Source of the DNA: Tribonema minus
Lineage: Eukaryota; Sar; Xanthophyceae; Tribonematales; Tribonemataceae
Assembly: GCA_017506865.1 (NCBI GenBank)
Contig: JAFCMP010000524.1
Span: 310,001 to 374,000, forward strand
Direction of reading: 5' to 3'
Length of the DNA stretch: 64,000 nucleotides
The translations under genes were made by a program, and so were the position numbers. This document shows positions 48,001 to 63,000 of the stretch, piece after piece. The notes under the pieces are model-generated. The model did no database searches. It saw nothing but the letters and a program-made list of their open reading frames with translations, and was not told the DNA's origin. Within the stretch, counting starts at the first letter, position 1, and each line of letters opens with the position of its first letter.

Positions 48001-51000
48001 AGTGAATGACAACCATCTTGCTGCAGACTGAGGTTGACTCACCAGGGTAGGCAAGTACTAGAAAATCAGCGTTGCCACGGCACAATGTAATTGCCATGTA
48101 ATGCGCACACGCCTCTGTATCTATCAAGGCATCTGCTGCATCTGCTACACACACAATTGGTGAGGTCGAGCCCCACATCTGGTGAGGTCAAGCACGGGTT
48201 CCCCATTGAAGAAAGGAGAGTCACAGACCTTGATGTTGAGCGCCATTTACATCACGCCCTGATGTGAGTGCGGCATTGTATACTGCCTCTCCGGCACCAA
48301 CGGTCGTTGCCGAAGTTACAGTGAACAGGCGTAACTGTGCCACACTGTTGCAATGACAACAGCGCCGCCCGCTACTGAAGCTTCTGTCCAGCGCTCTCCC
48401 ATTGTCTTACCAGTGCAAAATCTCGCTTCGACTCACTGTCCCTGCGCCTCACACGTACGTTATCGTGCAGGCCGGCGGCAGGCCCGTCTCCAGGGACTAC
48501 GTGCACAACAGCATCACACGCGCGGCACACCCACACTCGCTCGCCACCCTTGCAGCAAATGTGCGCGGTGTTCTGAAGCTTCTGTCCAGCGCTCTCTCCC
48601 ATTGTCTTACCACTGCAAAACTCACCTCCACTCACAGTCCGCGCATTGCGAACGTCACCACGCAGGCCGGCGGCAGGCCCGTCTCCATGGGCTACGTCCG
48701 CAACAGCATCACGCGCGCCGCGCACCAGCACGCGCTCGCCACCCTCGCAGCAGCGGCTCAGCAGGGACCCCCCCCTCCCCCCCTCAACCCCGCTTCCGCC
48801 CCCCGACTCCAAGGCGACGCGTCTACCCCCCTAGGGGGCGGCGAGAGGCCAACTTCGAGAGCGGCGGCGGGGGGCGTCAACTTCAACAACAGCAGCGGCG
48901 CCAACCTCAACATGAGGAAGAGCGTAGCAGGGACGGCGAGGCCGGAGTCCAGGCGCCGCAGCCGCCACCGCCGCCCCGTTACCATCACCGCTGCCGCTGG
49001 CGCGAGCGCTGCTGGCGAGGTGGCTGCAGTGCTCAGGGGGAGGGAGGGAGGAGGGGGCGGGGGGCGGGGGGAAAGGGGGGTGTTGGCGGACGGGGGAGAG
49101 GGCGGTGCGGTACGGCGGCCGAGACGCCAGGTGCGTGGGAAATATCGGTACTTTAGCTACATGGGCCGATGGGTTCTGTGAAGGTTGGGTAGTGTAATGT
49201 CAGTGCTGGGTGAAATTGAAGTGGGGTTCAGAGGGGGACAGTAGGGTTGAGCTTCGGCTTAGGTTAAGCTGTGGGGTGGTACTGGCGGTGCTTTTCGGAA
49301 CGTTCAAAGTGGTATGCATCCCATTGAGAGGAAAGTATTGGTTTGTGGCATCTGTGATTTACGGCTAATTTACTGGGGGGAAGCAGGCAGGCATGTATGT
49401 TTAGGGGCGAGGTCATCTGAGGCTGGTGATGATGACCAGGTTCCCGAGGAATGAAAAGGAAGTGGCTCCACTGCGGACAGTGCTTGATAGGGTTGGGTTA
49501 GGGCTAGGGTCAGGCACCAGAATAGAGCTGTGAGGCAATGTGTGGTCGCATACCACCGCTTTCAGCCTATGATTTGTGAGCTGCTATGTGGTTTCTGATA
49601 TATTTTACGGTACGCATGCATCGGCAACCTCAAGCCCACTGACCCGATTGCATGCCATTGCTGACAGAACACAACTTGATCTTCGACTTTGATTAGTGCT
49701 ATCAAAAACGGAGGTGCACATTTGTCACCTCGAACCGCAGCGGTGTGTAGGCAGCTCATGCCAACGCGCCGCACAAAAGAACAAGATCCGCAACACCATG
49801 TACTTTGCAGCCTACCGTATATGGACAAGCACCATGGCGACCATGATTTCAATTTAGCACCTGCATACATTGTTGCTCGCCGCTTCTGCTGCTGGCCGTG
49901 TCATTGACTACTTGCGCATGGCTCACTGCTACATGTACATGTTCTGAACATGTGCACAGGCCTGAAGCGGCAACATGCGGCAGCCTCCCCCTCCCGGTGG
50001 TGCGCCGGATGGGGCGGCGCCTGATGCTAATGTAGCACCTGCGTACATCGTTGCTCGCCGCTTCTGCTGCTGGCCTCGTCCTAACCCTAACCCTAACTCG
50101 TATCCTGGCTGCTACCTTTCTGAAAACGTCACCAGGCTTCAAGCGTCAACATGCGGCAGCCTCCCCCTGATGCTGCGCCGGAAGGGGCGGCGCCTGATGC
50201 GGTGAGTTATTGAAGTCAAAGTTGAAGTGCAGACTTGCGAGGCCAGCCTTGTGGGCATAGATGTACAGGCCTTTTGGTGCTGATGCTTCAGGTCGGATCT
50301 TTGCAAACTGCTAAATGGGCTTTCTTGTTGAGCTGCATGACGATGCCTCACAAGAGGTACAAGAGTAGTAGATGCTCTGATTGCCTTTCCTTCTTGTTGA
50401 GCTTCCCTCGCCTCTGGATACATTGTGCAGCTGGCTCATCTCATGGTCCATTTTGTGCAAGTTTTGTCCCTCCGCTGTTGCCTGCTTCTGAAGGAACAAG
50501 GGCAGGGGAGTCCGTCACCCCCTTGCACCCTTTCACTGTGACCTGTTCCACCCCGACCCCACACAAATGCCATTAGCGAACCTCTGAAAGTACCTCCCAA
50601 CTCTGCGTAACTCTCTCTTGAAGATGCTCACCGCCCCCGCCCCCCTCCTTCCCCCCCCCATACCTGCGCCTCCATAGAACGATGGAGAAGAGAGCCACAC
50701 CCCCCCTGGGCCCCGCTTCGATGTCGATCGCACATTCCACGATACTGCAAGGGGGCGACTCTCCGATCGCATGCGCCTCGACGCCGACAACCGGCAACGG
50801 CGCCGAGACAGAGACATGTACGACTGGGCGCAGAGGGAGGGACAGTACGAGTTCGCGCTGGTGATGAGAGTGGATGACAGGTAACAGCGTTTGTTCATGG
50901 ATTTCTTCCTTCGTGATGTTTTTAAATACTATGAATTTGTGTTGACAAAAGTACATACTTCGAAGTCTAATTCTGAAGTTACAGTGAATTTGTTTAATAT

Positions 51001-54000
51001 TTTTATTTGAAGGTTTGTCCAGAGTGTAGCTGTGCGATGAGACTTCATCCGTGTAGAGGAAGGGGCAGTATGAGTTCGCGCTGGTGATGAGAGTGGACGA
51101 CAGGTGACAGCATTCATTCATGAATTTCGCTTCTTTCAAAAATTTGTTCTACGTAGCGGTCGTCCAGATTGTAGCTCTGTGATGAGTCTTCATGGCCATT
51201 CGTGCAGAGGGAGGGGCAATACAACTTTTTGCTCTGGTCATGATAGTGAATGACAGGTGCAGCGTCCATTCGTGATGTCCGCTTGTCCAGAATGTAGCTT
51301 TGTGGTGAGCCTTCGTGGCCATTCAGCAGAGGGAGGCAGTACGAGTTCGCGCTGGTGATGAGGGTAGATGACAGGTACAGCGTTCATTCATGAATTTCGC
51401 TTCCTTCTTTGGTGATTTTTTAGTTGCTGAGGGTTTGTCCAGAATGTATCTTTGAAATTGAGTCACCGTGGCCATTCACGCAGAGGGAGGGGCAGTACAA
51501 CTTTTTGCGCTGGTCAGGATAGTGGATGACAAGTATAGCATTCATTTATCATGTTTGCTCTTTGTTGATGATCTTCGTTTCGCTCATAGTTACCCAAAGT
51601 GTTCTCTGTGTAGTGAGCCATCATGGCGAATCTCGGTATTGTAGCAGCAGGGACATGAGGGTGGTCGAAGGTCAGACAGGTGCTGCGTTTCATTCATGGT
51701 GCTGCGTTTCACTCATGAATTCCACAGACATCATTTTGATCAATTTTTTCTGTATTGTGACTGCGCCCATGACGCGCTGATGCTATGTATGTACCGTGGC
51801 ATTGGGTGACACTGCTTCCAGTGGCATGCGTGATCCGCGCAATATATCGCTTGCACATCGTTTTTGGCCGGAATCGAGCACGTTACAAGATACATCCCCC
51901 ATTTTGGCGCCTGCATCAGGTACCGCACAGCTGCCAATATGATGGAAATGGCACTGGAGCAGCAGCAGCGGTTGCAGATACAGAACAACATACCATCGGA
52001 AGAATCCACTCCCATGGCCACACCCTACAACCAGCAACAGCAAGACGACGGCGACAGAGGCAGCAGCCCGCAGCAAATGTGAGTCAGAACACCATGTGAT
52101 TTGAGCGGTGCCACTGCGTCGACTTGCAAACCGGGGCTGCCATGGGGCAGGGCTACGCGCTGGTTTGCTCTTTGAAGGGTGCAGGCGGGCGGCTGCACCA
52201 TGAATGAATGGTGCAGGCAGGCGCCTGAATGGTGCAGGCAGGTGACTGCACAATTAGGACAGCGCAGTACCCGTACAGCTCAGCACAGTACTGTGTGGTA
52301 CAGTTTGGTAAAAAAAAGTCTCCGTGCATGATCTTGTTGCAGTACGGCGCAGTTCATGTACAGTACAGCATAGTACACTTTATCTCGTTGCGCACTGTGA
52401 GTCCAGCCCTCATTCAGCATGTTGCCTGAATTGGCCAGAGTCACCACGGTCGTGACATGCTTGTCGCACTGCAATCAGCTGATGCGGCCACCGTGGCAGG
52501 CAGGCAACTGCTCTCGGATACCCTTTTTCAACGACTCTGGATGCAATACTTATTTGCCACATGTGATGTGACAGCGAGGTTCGGCAATCTAGTCGCACAT
52601 GCGTTGACTTTGTGAGTTGCTTGCTGCTACTGCTGATGCCTCGATCACTGCTGCTTGTGCGCACGTAGCGAAATTGTGGTGCAGGCTACCGCTGTCCCTG
52701 AGGCTCATCACTCTGGCTACACCATCTATCACAACAGCGACTGGCATGATAGCATGCAGCCGCCATCGCTGCCACCGCCGCCGCCACCAGTACCTCCGCC
52801 GCCGCCGCCACCTCCGCTGAATGTCGAGGAATACAGGTAATGGTTCAAGTTGGTGATTGCTACGCACTGGTGTGCGCACTGCGCGCTATGAATGTGTTCT
52901 TTGCTAGCCTACCAGCTAGTTCTCTGCTACAGCTGTGTGCCCAGTCTTGCTGGTCGATGCCAAGCAAGGAGTGATGCACATGCTGCTGCCTCTCCCAGAC
53001 TCTTCGCGAAAACTTCACACTCTTTAAGGCCCGTTTCCTGTTTGTGTGCGTTTAGTGCGTGTATTGAAGTTCTCGTTATACTTTGATGAGCGTCACGCAG
53101 CCGTGCAGTGTGAGCTCACATCCGCCTCAATGGCTGAGGGACACAATGCGAATCGGTACTAAGCAAAAAAAGAACATATTCGCTGCATGCATGATCTGTA
53201 CTTGCAGCTGCGCTATCTTGTATGACGCTTCCACATACCAGGCACTTTCATCATTTTGTTTTGATGTGCTGGGTAATACGCCTTCCCACAGTCCCTACAT
53301 TTCGTGAAAACGATGATACTGCAACCTGCAGTACAAGTTCAGCTGGGGTGTGCAAAAGGACTTTACAGCCCAAATTTTGCACATATTTCTGTTGCCAGCG
53401 CACGGAGCAGCAATGTTGCAACGTTTCAGGCGGACACGACTCCATGCTCACCACTTGACACCACCATCGCTGACAAGTACAATCTCGACGTGCACACGGT
53501 CGCCGTGAATCCATGATTCACAACAGTTCACACACGTCCATCGCTGCTGCACCTTTTGCCCGTGCCGTGAGCAGCAGCGTCGCAGTGGTTTAGGCAGACA
53601 CGTCTCCACGCTCACCATGCCTTGACACCATGCCTTGTCAGCACCATTGCTGACAAGTGCAATCTCAACGTGTACACAGCCGCCACAACAGCTCACACGC
53701 GTCCAATGCGTGCTGCACGCGTTGCTCATGCCGTGAGCAGCAGCGTTGCAGTGGTTCAGGCGGACAACGGCCCTGCTTCGCCGCCTCCGCTGCCCCCGAA
53801 GCCCACCGGCCTGAGGAACAGCATGCGGTCGCTGAGCACTGTCAGCAGCCCACCCTCATCGCCACCGCAGCGGTGTCACAGGTGATGACATATCGGTAGT
53901 AGTCCTGTGCACCGATTGGAGGTAGTATTGGCACGCACCGTGGCCTTTGACCCACATTTTTACATAGGGTTTAGTGCGAGTATTGGGGGTGATGGCATAC

Positions 54001-57000
54001 GATCGCTGAGCACTGACATGTTAGGTACTTGAAGTAGAGTTTTTGTGGACTGATTGAGAGACTCATTGTGGCCGTTTGATTGGTGGGCTGCTTTATCGCC
54101 ACCTCAGCAGGCGATCCCACCGGTCGTCTTATTTTAAGAGGAAGATTTATGTATACGTATTAGGGGTCACTATCAGAAGCATGGTGGCGGGTGAGATTGA
54201 CCCACCACTTATGTATGTATATATGTATGAGTGGCGCGTGCACAGGTATCACGTACTTAAGTGCTGAAAGCCGCATCAGAAGCGGCAGAACTTGCGTGCG
54301 CAATCAGGGCTGACGTCATTTTTGTATAAAGAAAGGACGGCACTTTTCGAGTTCCGCAGTGTGAGTTTTCGCGTGTGTCACCTCTTGTGATCACATGAAG
54401 GTCCTGCCTGAAGTGGCGCACGCAGTCGAGTACAGTGTGCAATGAGGTGCGGGACTCAGGCAGGCCATTCAAAATTGTGAAGCAGTCACGATCGCAGGAT
54501 ATCACACTGTGCCTGCATCAGTGCCTATACAAAGCGGCGCTTTAAGTCTTCTTCAAGGGGTTGAACTGCACATGCACTTTCTTTCGCCTGCTGCCTTCAC
54601 CAGTGCAATCGTTGTGAGCTGTAGCCCACTCGTACAAGAGTCGCTGTTGCATTGCAAATGGTGACATGCTTGTCATGGCACTGCAGTCGCACAACACACT
54701 TCGCGCTGCACCAGGCCACGTAGACATCGTATGCTCTCCCTGTACGTACTGACATGAGTGAGTGAGAGAGAGAGTGTGTGTGTGTGTGAGTGCAAGTGCG
54801 CTTATTGTTGCGGCCATTGAGTGTGTGTGCTGTCGTTGAGTGTGTGTGCACATGCGAACGCGCGTTGTGTGTTTGCATGTGCGCTTGTTGTCACTGTCGT
54901 TGCAGGCGCGCGCAGACATAGGGTATGTATGCATGTACGGGTCCGTCTGCGGAACCCTAAACCCTCACAATAGTCCATGTGGTCATTGAAATGTGAGTAC
55001 GCGTGCTTGTTGTCGCTGTCTTTGCAGGCGCACGCAATCATAGGGTATGCATGTGTGTATGGGTCCGTCTGCAGACCCCTAGATCCCCACATTGCTCTAT
55101 TTGGACACTCACATGTGTGTGCATGTATGCTTGGGTTGTTATTGCAGGTGCGCCAGACAGGGTATGCATTTATGTATGGGTCCGTCTGTGATCCCTATAA
55201 CCTCACAACAGAACATGTGAATAATGAAATGTGTGTGCGTGCGCTTTTTGTTGCTGCCGTTGCAGGCGCGCGCAGACGTCGCTGCCCGTGCGTGTGCGCA
55301 CGGACAGCGTCCTCGGCCGCGTGCAGCAGCTGCAGCAGCAGATCAACAGCCAGCAGGCGCAGCTGCAGCAGCTCACCGAGCAGCAGGCGCAGCAGCAGCA
55401 GCAGGTGGTGATGATCAGCAGCAGCCACAACCCGCCGCCCTTCAACCCCGCGGCGGGCTTCAGCAAGGCCAGCAGCGATATGAGCAACAGACACGCACGC
55501 AGCAGCCAGAGCGCCATTTCTCTAGGCATCACTGTCGATACGCGGCACGCGCCCTCCGCACCCCCCGCTTCTGCCCCTCCTCCTCCGCCTTCCTCTCCTC
55601 TTCCTGCTGCTGCTGCTGCCGCGGCGGCGGCGGCAGCGGCGGCGGCGGCGGCGGCGACGGAGCAGCCTACGCCTGTTCCGCCCTCAAACCGCAGCATGTC
55701 TACAAAGAAGGTATATCCGTCTACTTCAAATTCAAGTATTCACAACACCTAGACTTGCAGCTTTGTGTGACATCAGATTGTGGCAACAGATACCTGCATA
55801 TGCAGCGCGATCACGCACCAGTTGCGTGCGTCATCGTCAAGCCACTGATGCGCCTGTGGTTCAGGACCTTCATCGGGAACTTTGACTGTGCGCGATGCCC
55901 TTGCTTTGGATGGAGGGCACAACTGTGACGCGTGCGGTGTGAAGCACCTTGTGATCACTGTGATCCATGCTGCACCCTGATCAATTGGTTGACCTTCCTA
56001 ATTGGTGACCATGCACCTCAAACGATACAGGTCCTCGGTGTCACTGCTCTGTCAGGGATAGGGTTAGGGTTAGAAGTGTGACTCTTCAGCCCTCACTTCA
56101 ACTGCTGAGTGAGTGCATGTTGCTGCTGTACGTTGCCGTTTTGCTTTACAGGCTGTAGGAACACCGCGGACGCATGCAGGCGCATCAGCTGCTGCGCCAG
56201 CTACCCCCCAAAGCGTGCGTCACAACAGGTATGGGTATACATACATGCTCTGTCAAAAGTTCAAGTTTGCCACGCAAAAAGGCATTTTGGCATGGTAATG
56301 ATCATATCAACAAGGCGCTGCTGTATTGTGGGTATGGTCACCTGCGTCTGAGCTCTGGAGTTGCGTGACCGTGCGCGAGCTTTCAGACAGAAAAATGAAG
56401 CGATGGAAAGCTCATGAAGGTGCGGACCTTGTGAGACTTGTCTTGCAAAAAACCGTTGCCCTCTGCATGCGCTCAGGGATCTGTCAAGAGTGCCATGTCA
56501 GCATATTTCAATCGCAAATGCCCCTCAGTCACACACTTCACACTTGAAGTAAGAGTGCATGGTGCCGCGTACCTGTTCATCACGTCGCCCGACACAATGT
56601 TTCGAAGACTGCCCACTTCAGCATATCTCAATAAGCCCTCAGTCACACACTTCATACTTGATGTATGGCGCTGTATTGTTTGCTCATCAGGTCGCCCGGC
56701 ACGATGTTGCTAAGACTGCCCATGTCAGCATAGCTCACAAAGCCCTCAGGCACATACTTCGTACTTGAAGTACAGTCGCATGGTGCTGCGTTACCTTCGC
56801 ACCAGACATTGTTGATTTATGAGGTTTGACCCCCGAGTAGAGTTGCCGGGGTGACTTGAGGAATCCGAGTCGATTTGTCACCGAGTAAACTCCTTTTGCC
56901 AAACCGACCGAGTCATGATTAATGTGGTCAGCCAAGAAGCGAGTCGATTTTTACTCGGACCCCCGAGTAAATGACCAGCACCTCGCCAGGCGAGTAATGG

Positions 57001-57013
57001 CGAGTAATTTGGC

Positions 57014-57068
<55 letters not shown>

Positions 57069-60000
57069 TTCTATACCGATTTTTACGATTGCATTGCAAT
57101 GTCCATCGTCGTCTCGGAGTCCTTTCTTGAGTCGTGCCTCAAGCAGAAAGCTGCACTTCTGAGGCACAGGCTATTGCTGGTTTTGTCAAACTTGATGTGA
57201 CGAATGATGTCGCGCTTCATGCCAAGCTTTTATGCTGCAGCAGCTTACCGGAGCCTCCCAAGAGCTTCTTCTCTTCCGTGAGATGCTCGTCCTCGACCTC
57301 CGAAGCATTGGTTGTTGCATGACTGAGTACACTAAACTCCATGCACGTGCATCCCCTTCATGAGGGGGCTTAAGTAGAGCATGTGGCTGCAGGCAGTGGG
57401 GTGGGAACTCCAGCTCTTCCACAACTAGTAGTACTGCAGCTTCTGCTGCTTCACAGCCTGGCATGGCGTATTTTTTGTCAGCGCAACCAGCCCCCCCAAA
57501 AGTCGGTCCGACTTTGGAGGAATAAAAGGATTCGACTCGACCTTTCGGAACTTCCTGTCGTTCGGCTTTCGGAGGCCCCATCACCCACACATGTGTAGCT
57601 TTGAAAAGAATCGGTGTTAGGACACCACACCGAGTAATATTTTGTAGCATCTCTGGCAGACCGAGTGATTTATCACCGATTTTAATCGGTGTGTCCGAGA
57701 CCCCGAGTTGCGAGTAAAACTCGGTCAAAAATCGATTCGCGACTCGGTCTGTCCAATAAATCGGCAATGTCTGCTTCGCACGGCACAACTGCCCATTTCA
57801 GCATATCTCAATATCTCAATCTCAAAGCCCTCAGCCACACACTTCAGACTTGAAGTACAATCACACGGTGGTGTGCTATGTACCTCTTTATCAGGTCGCC
57901 TGGCACGCCCAGTGAAGGTGCATCTGGCGGCGGTCCGGCGCGCGCCAACATTGCCAGTCGCCGCTTCACAGGGCAGCAGCAGCAGCAGCAGCCCATTAGC
58001 CTCGTGCGTGGGGGGCGAGAGGTTGCGGTGAGTCTCTGTTGCAGTTTGAAGTCAGCAGTTGAGTTTGGACATGCAGCCACTCACAGCCTGTTGGTCACGC
58101 CCAGGCGGGCGCGAGGTGGCGGTAAATCAACGTCAAAGTTTGAAGTAAGAGCTTGGGGTTATAAACGGCGGCATGCCGTGCGCCACTGGAAGAAGTGCAT
58201 TGGTACTGCCTGTGTGTGTCAACGCTCAGTCGCCGATCTTCTAGGCAGCAAGTTTTTGGGGCGCTTCTGCTGCGATGTTTGCGACTGCATGGGTGCGCAT
58301 CATGGGCTTGTGCTGATTCAAATGTGGTGAACAAGTCAGTGCCTGCAGACAGTCACAGGCGGCCCGTTGAAAAGTACACCTCAAACCCCTAACTTGAACT
58401 TCAAGTAGGAGCGTCACACCTGGTGATCCCGCCTGCCACGTGTTCACCTTGTAACAATTGCCGTGGGCTAGCTCAGTGCTGCTGCGTGAACTTCAAGTAG
58501 GAGCGTCACACCTGGTGATCCCGCCTGCCACGCGTTGTAACCAGTGCTGTGGGCTACCTCGGTGCTACTGCCAAGAGCTGCCACAGACTACAAGCGCTGT
58601 CGCAGTGCAGAGCACGATGGAGAAACTACGGACGTGAACCTTGAACTTTGCCGGACGCTCATCGCCGTGACGGCAGCAGGGCTCAGCTCAGCTTGTCATC
58701 GCATATTCAACAGAAGTGACGATTCCACTCTTGCACCACGCGTTTTATGTCCTGCATATTCACTTCTTTACGCTGTGCACGTTTTGCTGCTGCGGCGCTG
58801 TTGCTGTGACCGGTGCAGCTGCTGCGAAGGCGCAGACGCCACCTGGCACTGACGGAAGAGGTGCTGAAGGCAGGCATTGTGGTGCGCAGGCACAGGTGCG
58901 TGCCGTTTCTTGTTGCATTTGCTGATTTTCACCATGTTAGTTGTAAACAAACACCACACTTGAGCAGCACTTCAAAGGGCTTTAGCATGCGCGCGCCCTT
59001 TATTGTTGCATGTGCTCATTGTCAGCATTCAGCTGCAAACCTTCGCCACAGCTGGAGTGGCACGTCAAGAGGTTTACGCATAGCAATGAAGTGGAGGCTC
59101 TGACACGCAAGTTGCTTTCACAGATTGGATCATGGTGCTGCCACTGTCGTACAGTTGGTTCAGCTGCCATGGCCCCCATCTGACTGATACATTGTGTTAA
59201 GCTAATAGCGGTATGTGGGCGACCAGGACACTGCTTCATTCACCGTGGCATGCTTGAGGGTATATCCTACTTCCTAGTACACAGGAAGCTGAGAGTATGA
59301 CAACTGCCGATTCTTGAAAGTTATGCTGGAAGGGTGCGCATGCGCAGCCTGCTCGCCTAAGCAAGCTCGTAGGGCCTTCAGGGTGTCCCTTCATGAAGAC
59401 CGCACAGCTGAGAACTTTCAACGCACCCAATTTGTGTCCACAGTCACACTGCCCTGCCCTTGTGCTCTACCCTCATCCTCGACGTTCTGCGCTCACCTAA
59501 CTTCAACCCTACTTGAGTGTTCACGCCCTACCGCAAGAGCGATTACATCCTGCTCACCAGCCTGAATAATACGATCTCAGCCACGCTGCACTCACCTAAC
59601 TTCAACCCTACTTGTGCGCGCTCAGGCCCTACCGCAAGAGCAATTATTTCCTGCTCACCAGCCTGAATAATTTAATCCCAGCCGCACTGTGCTGACCTTA
59701 ACCCTACTTGTGTGTGCTGAAGCCCTGCCGCAAGGGCAGTACATCCTGTTCACGCCAGCCTGGCTAATCTCATCTCAGCCGCACTGCACTCACCTAACTT
59801 CAACCCTACTTGTGCGTGCTCAGGCCCTACCGCAAGCGCGAGCACATCCTGCTCACCAGCCCCCGGATAACCCCATCCTACCCGCACTGCTGCGCTTACC
59901 CAACTTCAACCCTACTTGTGTGCGCTCAGGCCCTACCGCAAGAGCGAGCACATCCTGCTCACCAGCCCGGACGGCTGCCTGACGTTCATGTGGCGCACCA

Positions 60001-63000
60001 TCAATAGCGCATCAACTGCTGCTCATGACTATGGCGTTCCCGCATACGACGCGCGAGCAACCGCACAGCAGCAGCAGCAGCAGCAAGCGGGCAGTGCGTG
60101 GCGCGAGGGCCGCCTCGGTGAGTCACTTTTGAAGTTTTGGCACAGCGCCGTTCAGCAGTGTTGCTTACTCATTGACTCATTGCGGGAATTCGGACTGCCC
60201 CCGCATGAGGGAGGTCACTCTTGAAGTTGGGGACAGTGACGGCACCTGACAGCAATCGCTCAGTCACTGAGAGAAAATACTCACTCCGCACAAGAAGAGT
60301 GAGTCACCCTTGAGGTTGTGGTTGTGCAGCATGAGGAAGTACAGCCTGTGCTTCTGACACATGCTGGCTGGTGTGCAGTAGACGAAAGGCGCTGGGTGCA
60401 GAGAGTTGTTGGCTGCAAATGGCCATCGGCTTGTGCTCCACAGGCAGTACGAGTATTTTGTGTAATATGAGTACATGATGCTGTTCGCATCGGGCATTGG
60501 GGACTTGCTTGTCCGACAGCAGCCAGTCAGCGCCAGCGTCATGAGAGTCGCGCAATGGTCAATTGTTGCAACATACTCTTGGCTGCTACACACATGGTCG
60601 CAGCCAGCAGTGCGATGCATGCTATTGCAGCCAACTTCAAGGCGGGCTGGAGTGCTGCTATGACACCAGCTTTGTACCGGCATGCACGCGTTGTAGTGTA
60701 CCGTTATGTTTTGAAAGGTAAATTATTGTCAGCCGATGCTTGAGCATATCAGATATGCTGGGTGCCTGACCCTAACCCTTACCCTTGAGCGCTTACCATG
60801 CGAAACAACAGTTGCAATCATGCACCCCACACAGCACAACCACGTGCGATGCCCATTTCCACTTCAACATTCTTGCAAGACACCAGTAAGTTATCACTAC
60901 AAAATCAACAACACATAATTTCACGTCTACTGTTCACGTGCGCTTCCTCGTGAAAGCGGTTCGCAGCGCTCGCGCACACCATGACGCGACGCATGCGCTG
61001 CAATCCTCTTCACTCCTCTCGCAAGAAAGAACAATCCTTGTGCGCATTGACGTTTCACTACTTCACTGTCCCTCTACAAATGTGTTGCATGCACTGCCAT
61101 GCAGGGAGAGCACTGCAACGGCTGCAGACGTACTTTGACCCTACGCCTAACCCCAATACAGGGGATTCAGCACTTCAAGTATCTATCTTCGAATGTGATG
61201 TGCCATGCAGGCACAGCTCTGCAGCGTCTGCAGACGTACGTTTACTCTACCGTTAACCCTAACACTGGCGACTCAGCACTTCAGTCTTGAAGTTTATCCA
61301 CAAATGTGACGTGCCATGCAGGCGGAGCGCTGCATCGGCTGCATGCGCTGCCATTCACTCTTACACTGCCATTCACTTCACTCCTCTCGCGTGGAAGAAT
61401 AATCACTGTGTGCACTGGCGTTTCAATGCTTCACTGTTTCTCTACAAAAGCGACGTACGTGCCTCTACAATGTGCCTCTACAAATGTGACGTGCCATACA
61501 GGCGGAGCGCTGCAGCGGCTGCAGACGTACGTCAACGGCGTCTCGCACTTCCCCGCCGCGAGCCTCATGTACGTGCTCAGGGCTACGGACCTCGATCCCG
61601 ACAACGCCGGCCTGTTTGGGACGCGCACGCTCAGGTGACGCACCGATGTGCACTTCAACTCAACTTCAACTTCAATTTGGGGTGTGACGCGCGCCCGCGC
61701 ACCCGTTGATGCTGTTTGCGAGGTGCACGGGGTACAGGGAGGTCCGCTGTGGCGTGCCGCAGGTGCTCGCAGCGTGTGCTGTTTGTGAGTGCACGGGGTA
61801 TGATGAGGTTTTGCTGTGGCGTGCCACAGGTGCTTGCAGTGTGTGCTGCAGTGGAGGTGTTGACGCGTTTTGATACGGTCTTGACTACTTCTCAGGATTG
61901 ACGACAAGCGCGCAACAACGTACCGCATGGCTAACTTGCTCCATGTTTCTAGGTTTTGTCAAGCGTCGGCACGATGTGTAGGTTTGCAATGTACAAGTAC
62001 GGAACTTTGACAGTACATACTGCAAAGGGTGACATTTTACTTTAAGATGTGAACTTTGAACGTGAAACTGTCACAAAGCACAGCATGTCTTGAGTCATTG
62101 CCTCACTATCACAGCGGTTCTCGCTGCTGTAGAGTGACAGTTCATTGATGCGACTATGAGGCAGACTTCAAAGTGTCACACTGCACAGTGCCTTTTGTGT
62201 GCCACTGTCAGAGCAATTCATTTCATGGCGGATTTAGAGTCTGACAACGCATAACGACGGCGCCATGGGCGGGGTTCTTTGCAACATGCTTTTCTTTACG
62301 CAGCTCTGTTTGCACGGGCAGTGAGCTTGCTGACCAGCGGCAAGCTTATGTGCGATAGTATACATTTATAAAATCGCCATCGACGGCATCCAAAGGCAAC
62401 AATGACTGCCATGCATACTGTCGCATGCGTTGTGTTGGCTTCCCCTCAGTGCTTTGTTGACCATCTGGATTCCTTTCCAGCTAATTCAGGCTGACTGTCA
62501 TCCGCACGTTGGCTGCTTTTGTGTTCTGTCAGGCAATCGGGGGACATCCCACACAGGGGGAGGACATTCAGCTGCACTTCAACTACAACGTGAAGTGTGA
62601 ACCTCAACCAGGGCAGCTAACCCTAATTGTGCAACAGCGCCATATCGCAACAGCCACCAAGTCCAATGTAGGCTGACTGTCCTACGCACATTGTCCTCCG
62701 CACGTTGTCTGCTTTGGTGTGCTGCCAGGCAATCGGGCGACATACCGCACAGGGGGAGGACGTTTAGCGTGCTGTACAAGGGGGAGGGCGCCTTGGGTGG
62801 CGACCCGCTGCTATCGCTTGACCTGGAGTGCGATGATGACAAGGTGACTGAGCAATGCACCACGCTACTGTCGACTTTGCGCTCATGCATACTTCAATCA
62901 GATAAAAGCGGATAACAGCGGGCGTCCAATGTACTCTGTGCAAAAATTATCATCTCTACTCACTTCTTGACAATACATGCTTAATAATTGCTCATTCAGA

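Noticed and set aside
48470-48570. First AGGRPVS copy as a genuine extra exon
   Set aside because: It lacks a convincing donor and its frame relation to the next exon does not fit; treated as a junction copy.
55231-55752. Minus-strand and other-frame long open frames over the polyalanine/polyglutamine exon
   Set aside because: GC-rich trinucleotide runs keep all frames open; splice phase supports only the plus-strand frame.
57186-57788. 200-codon minus-strand open frame inside the hAT-like element as a transposase
   Set aside because: It has no recognisable transposase motif, runs out through the terminal repeat and consists partly of the subterminal repeats.
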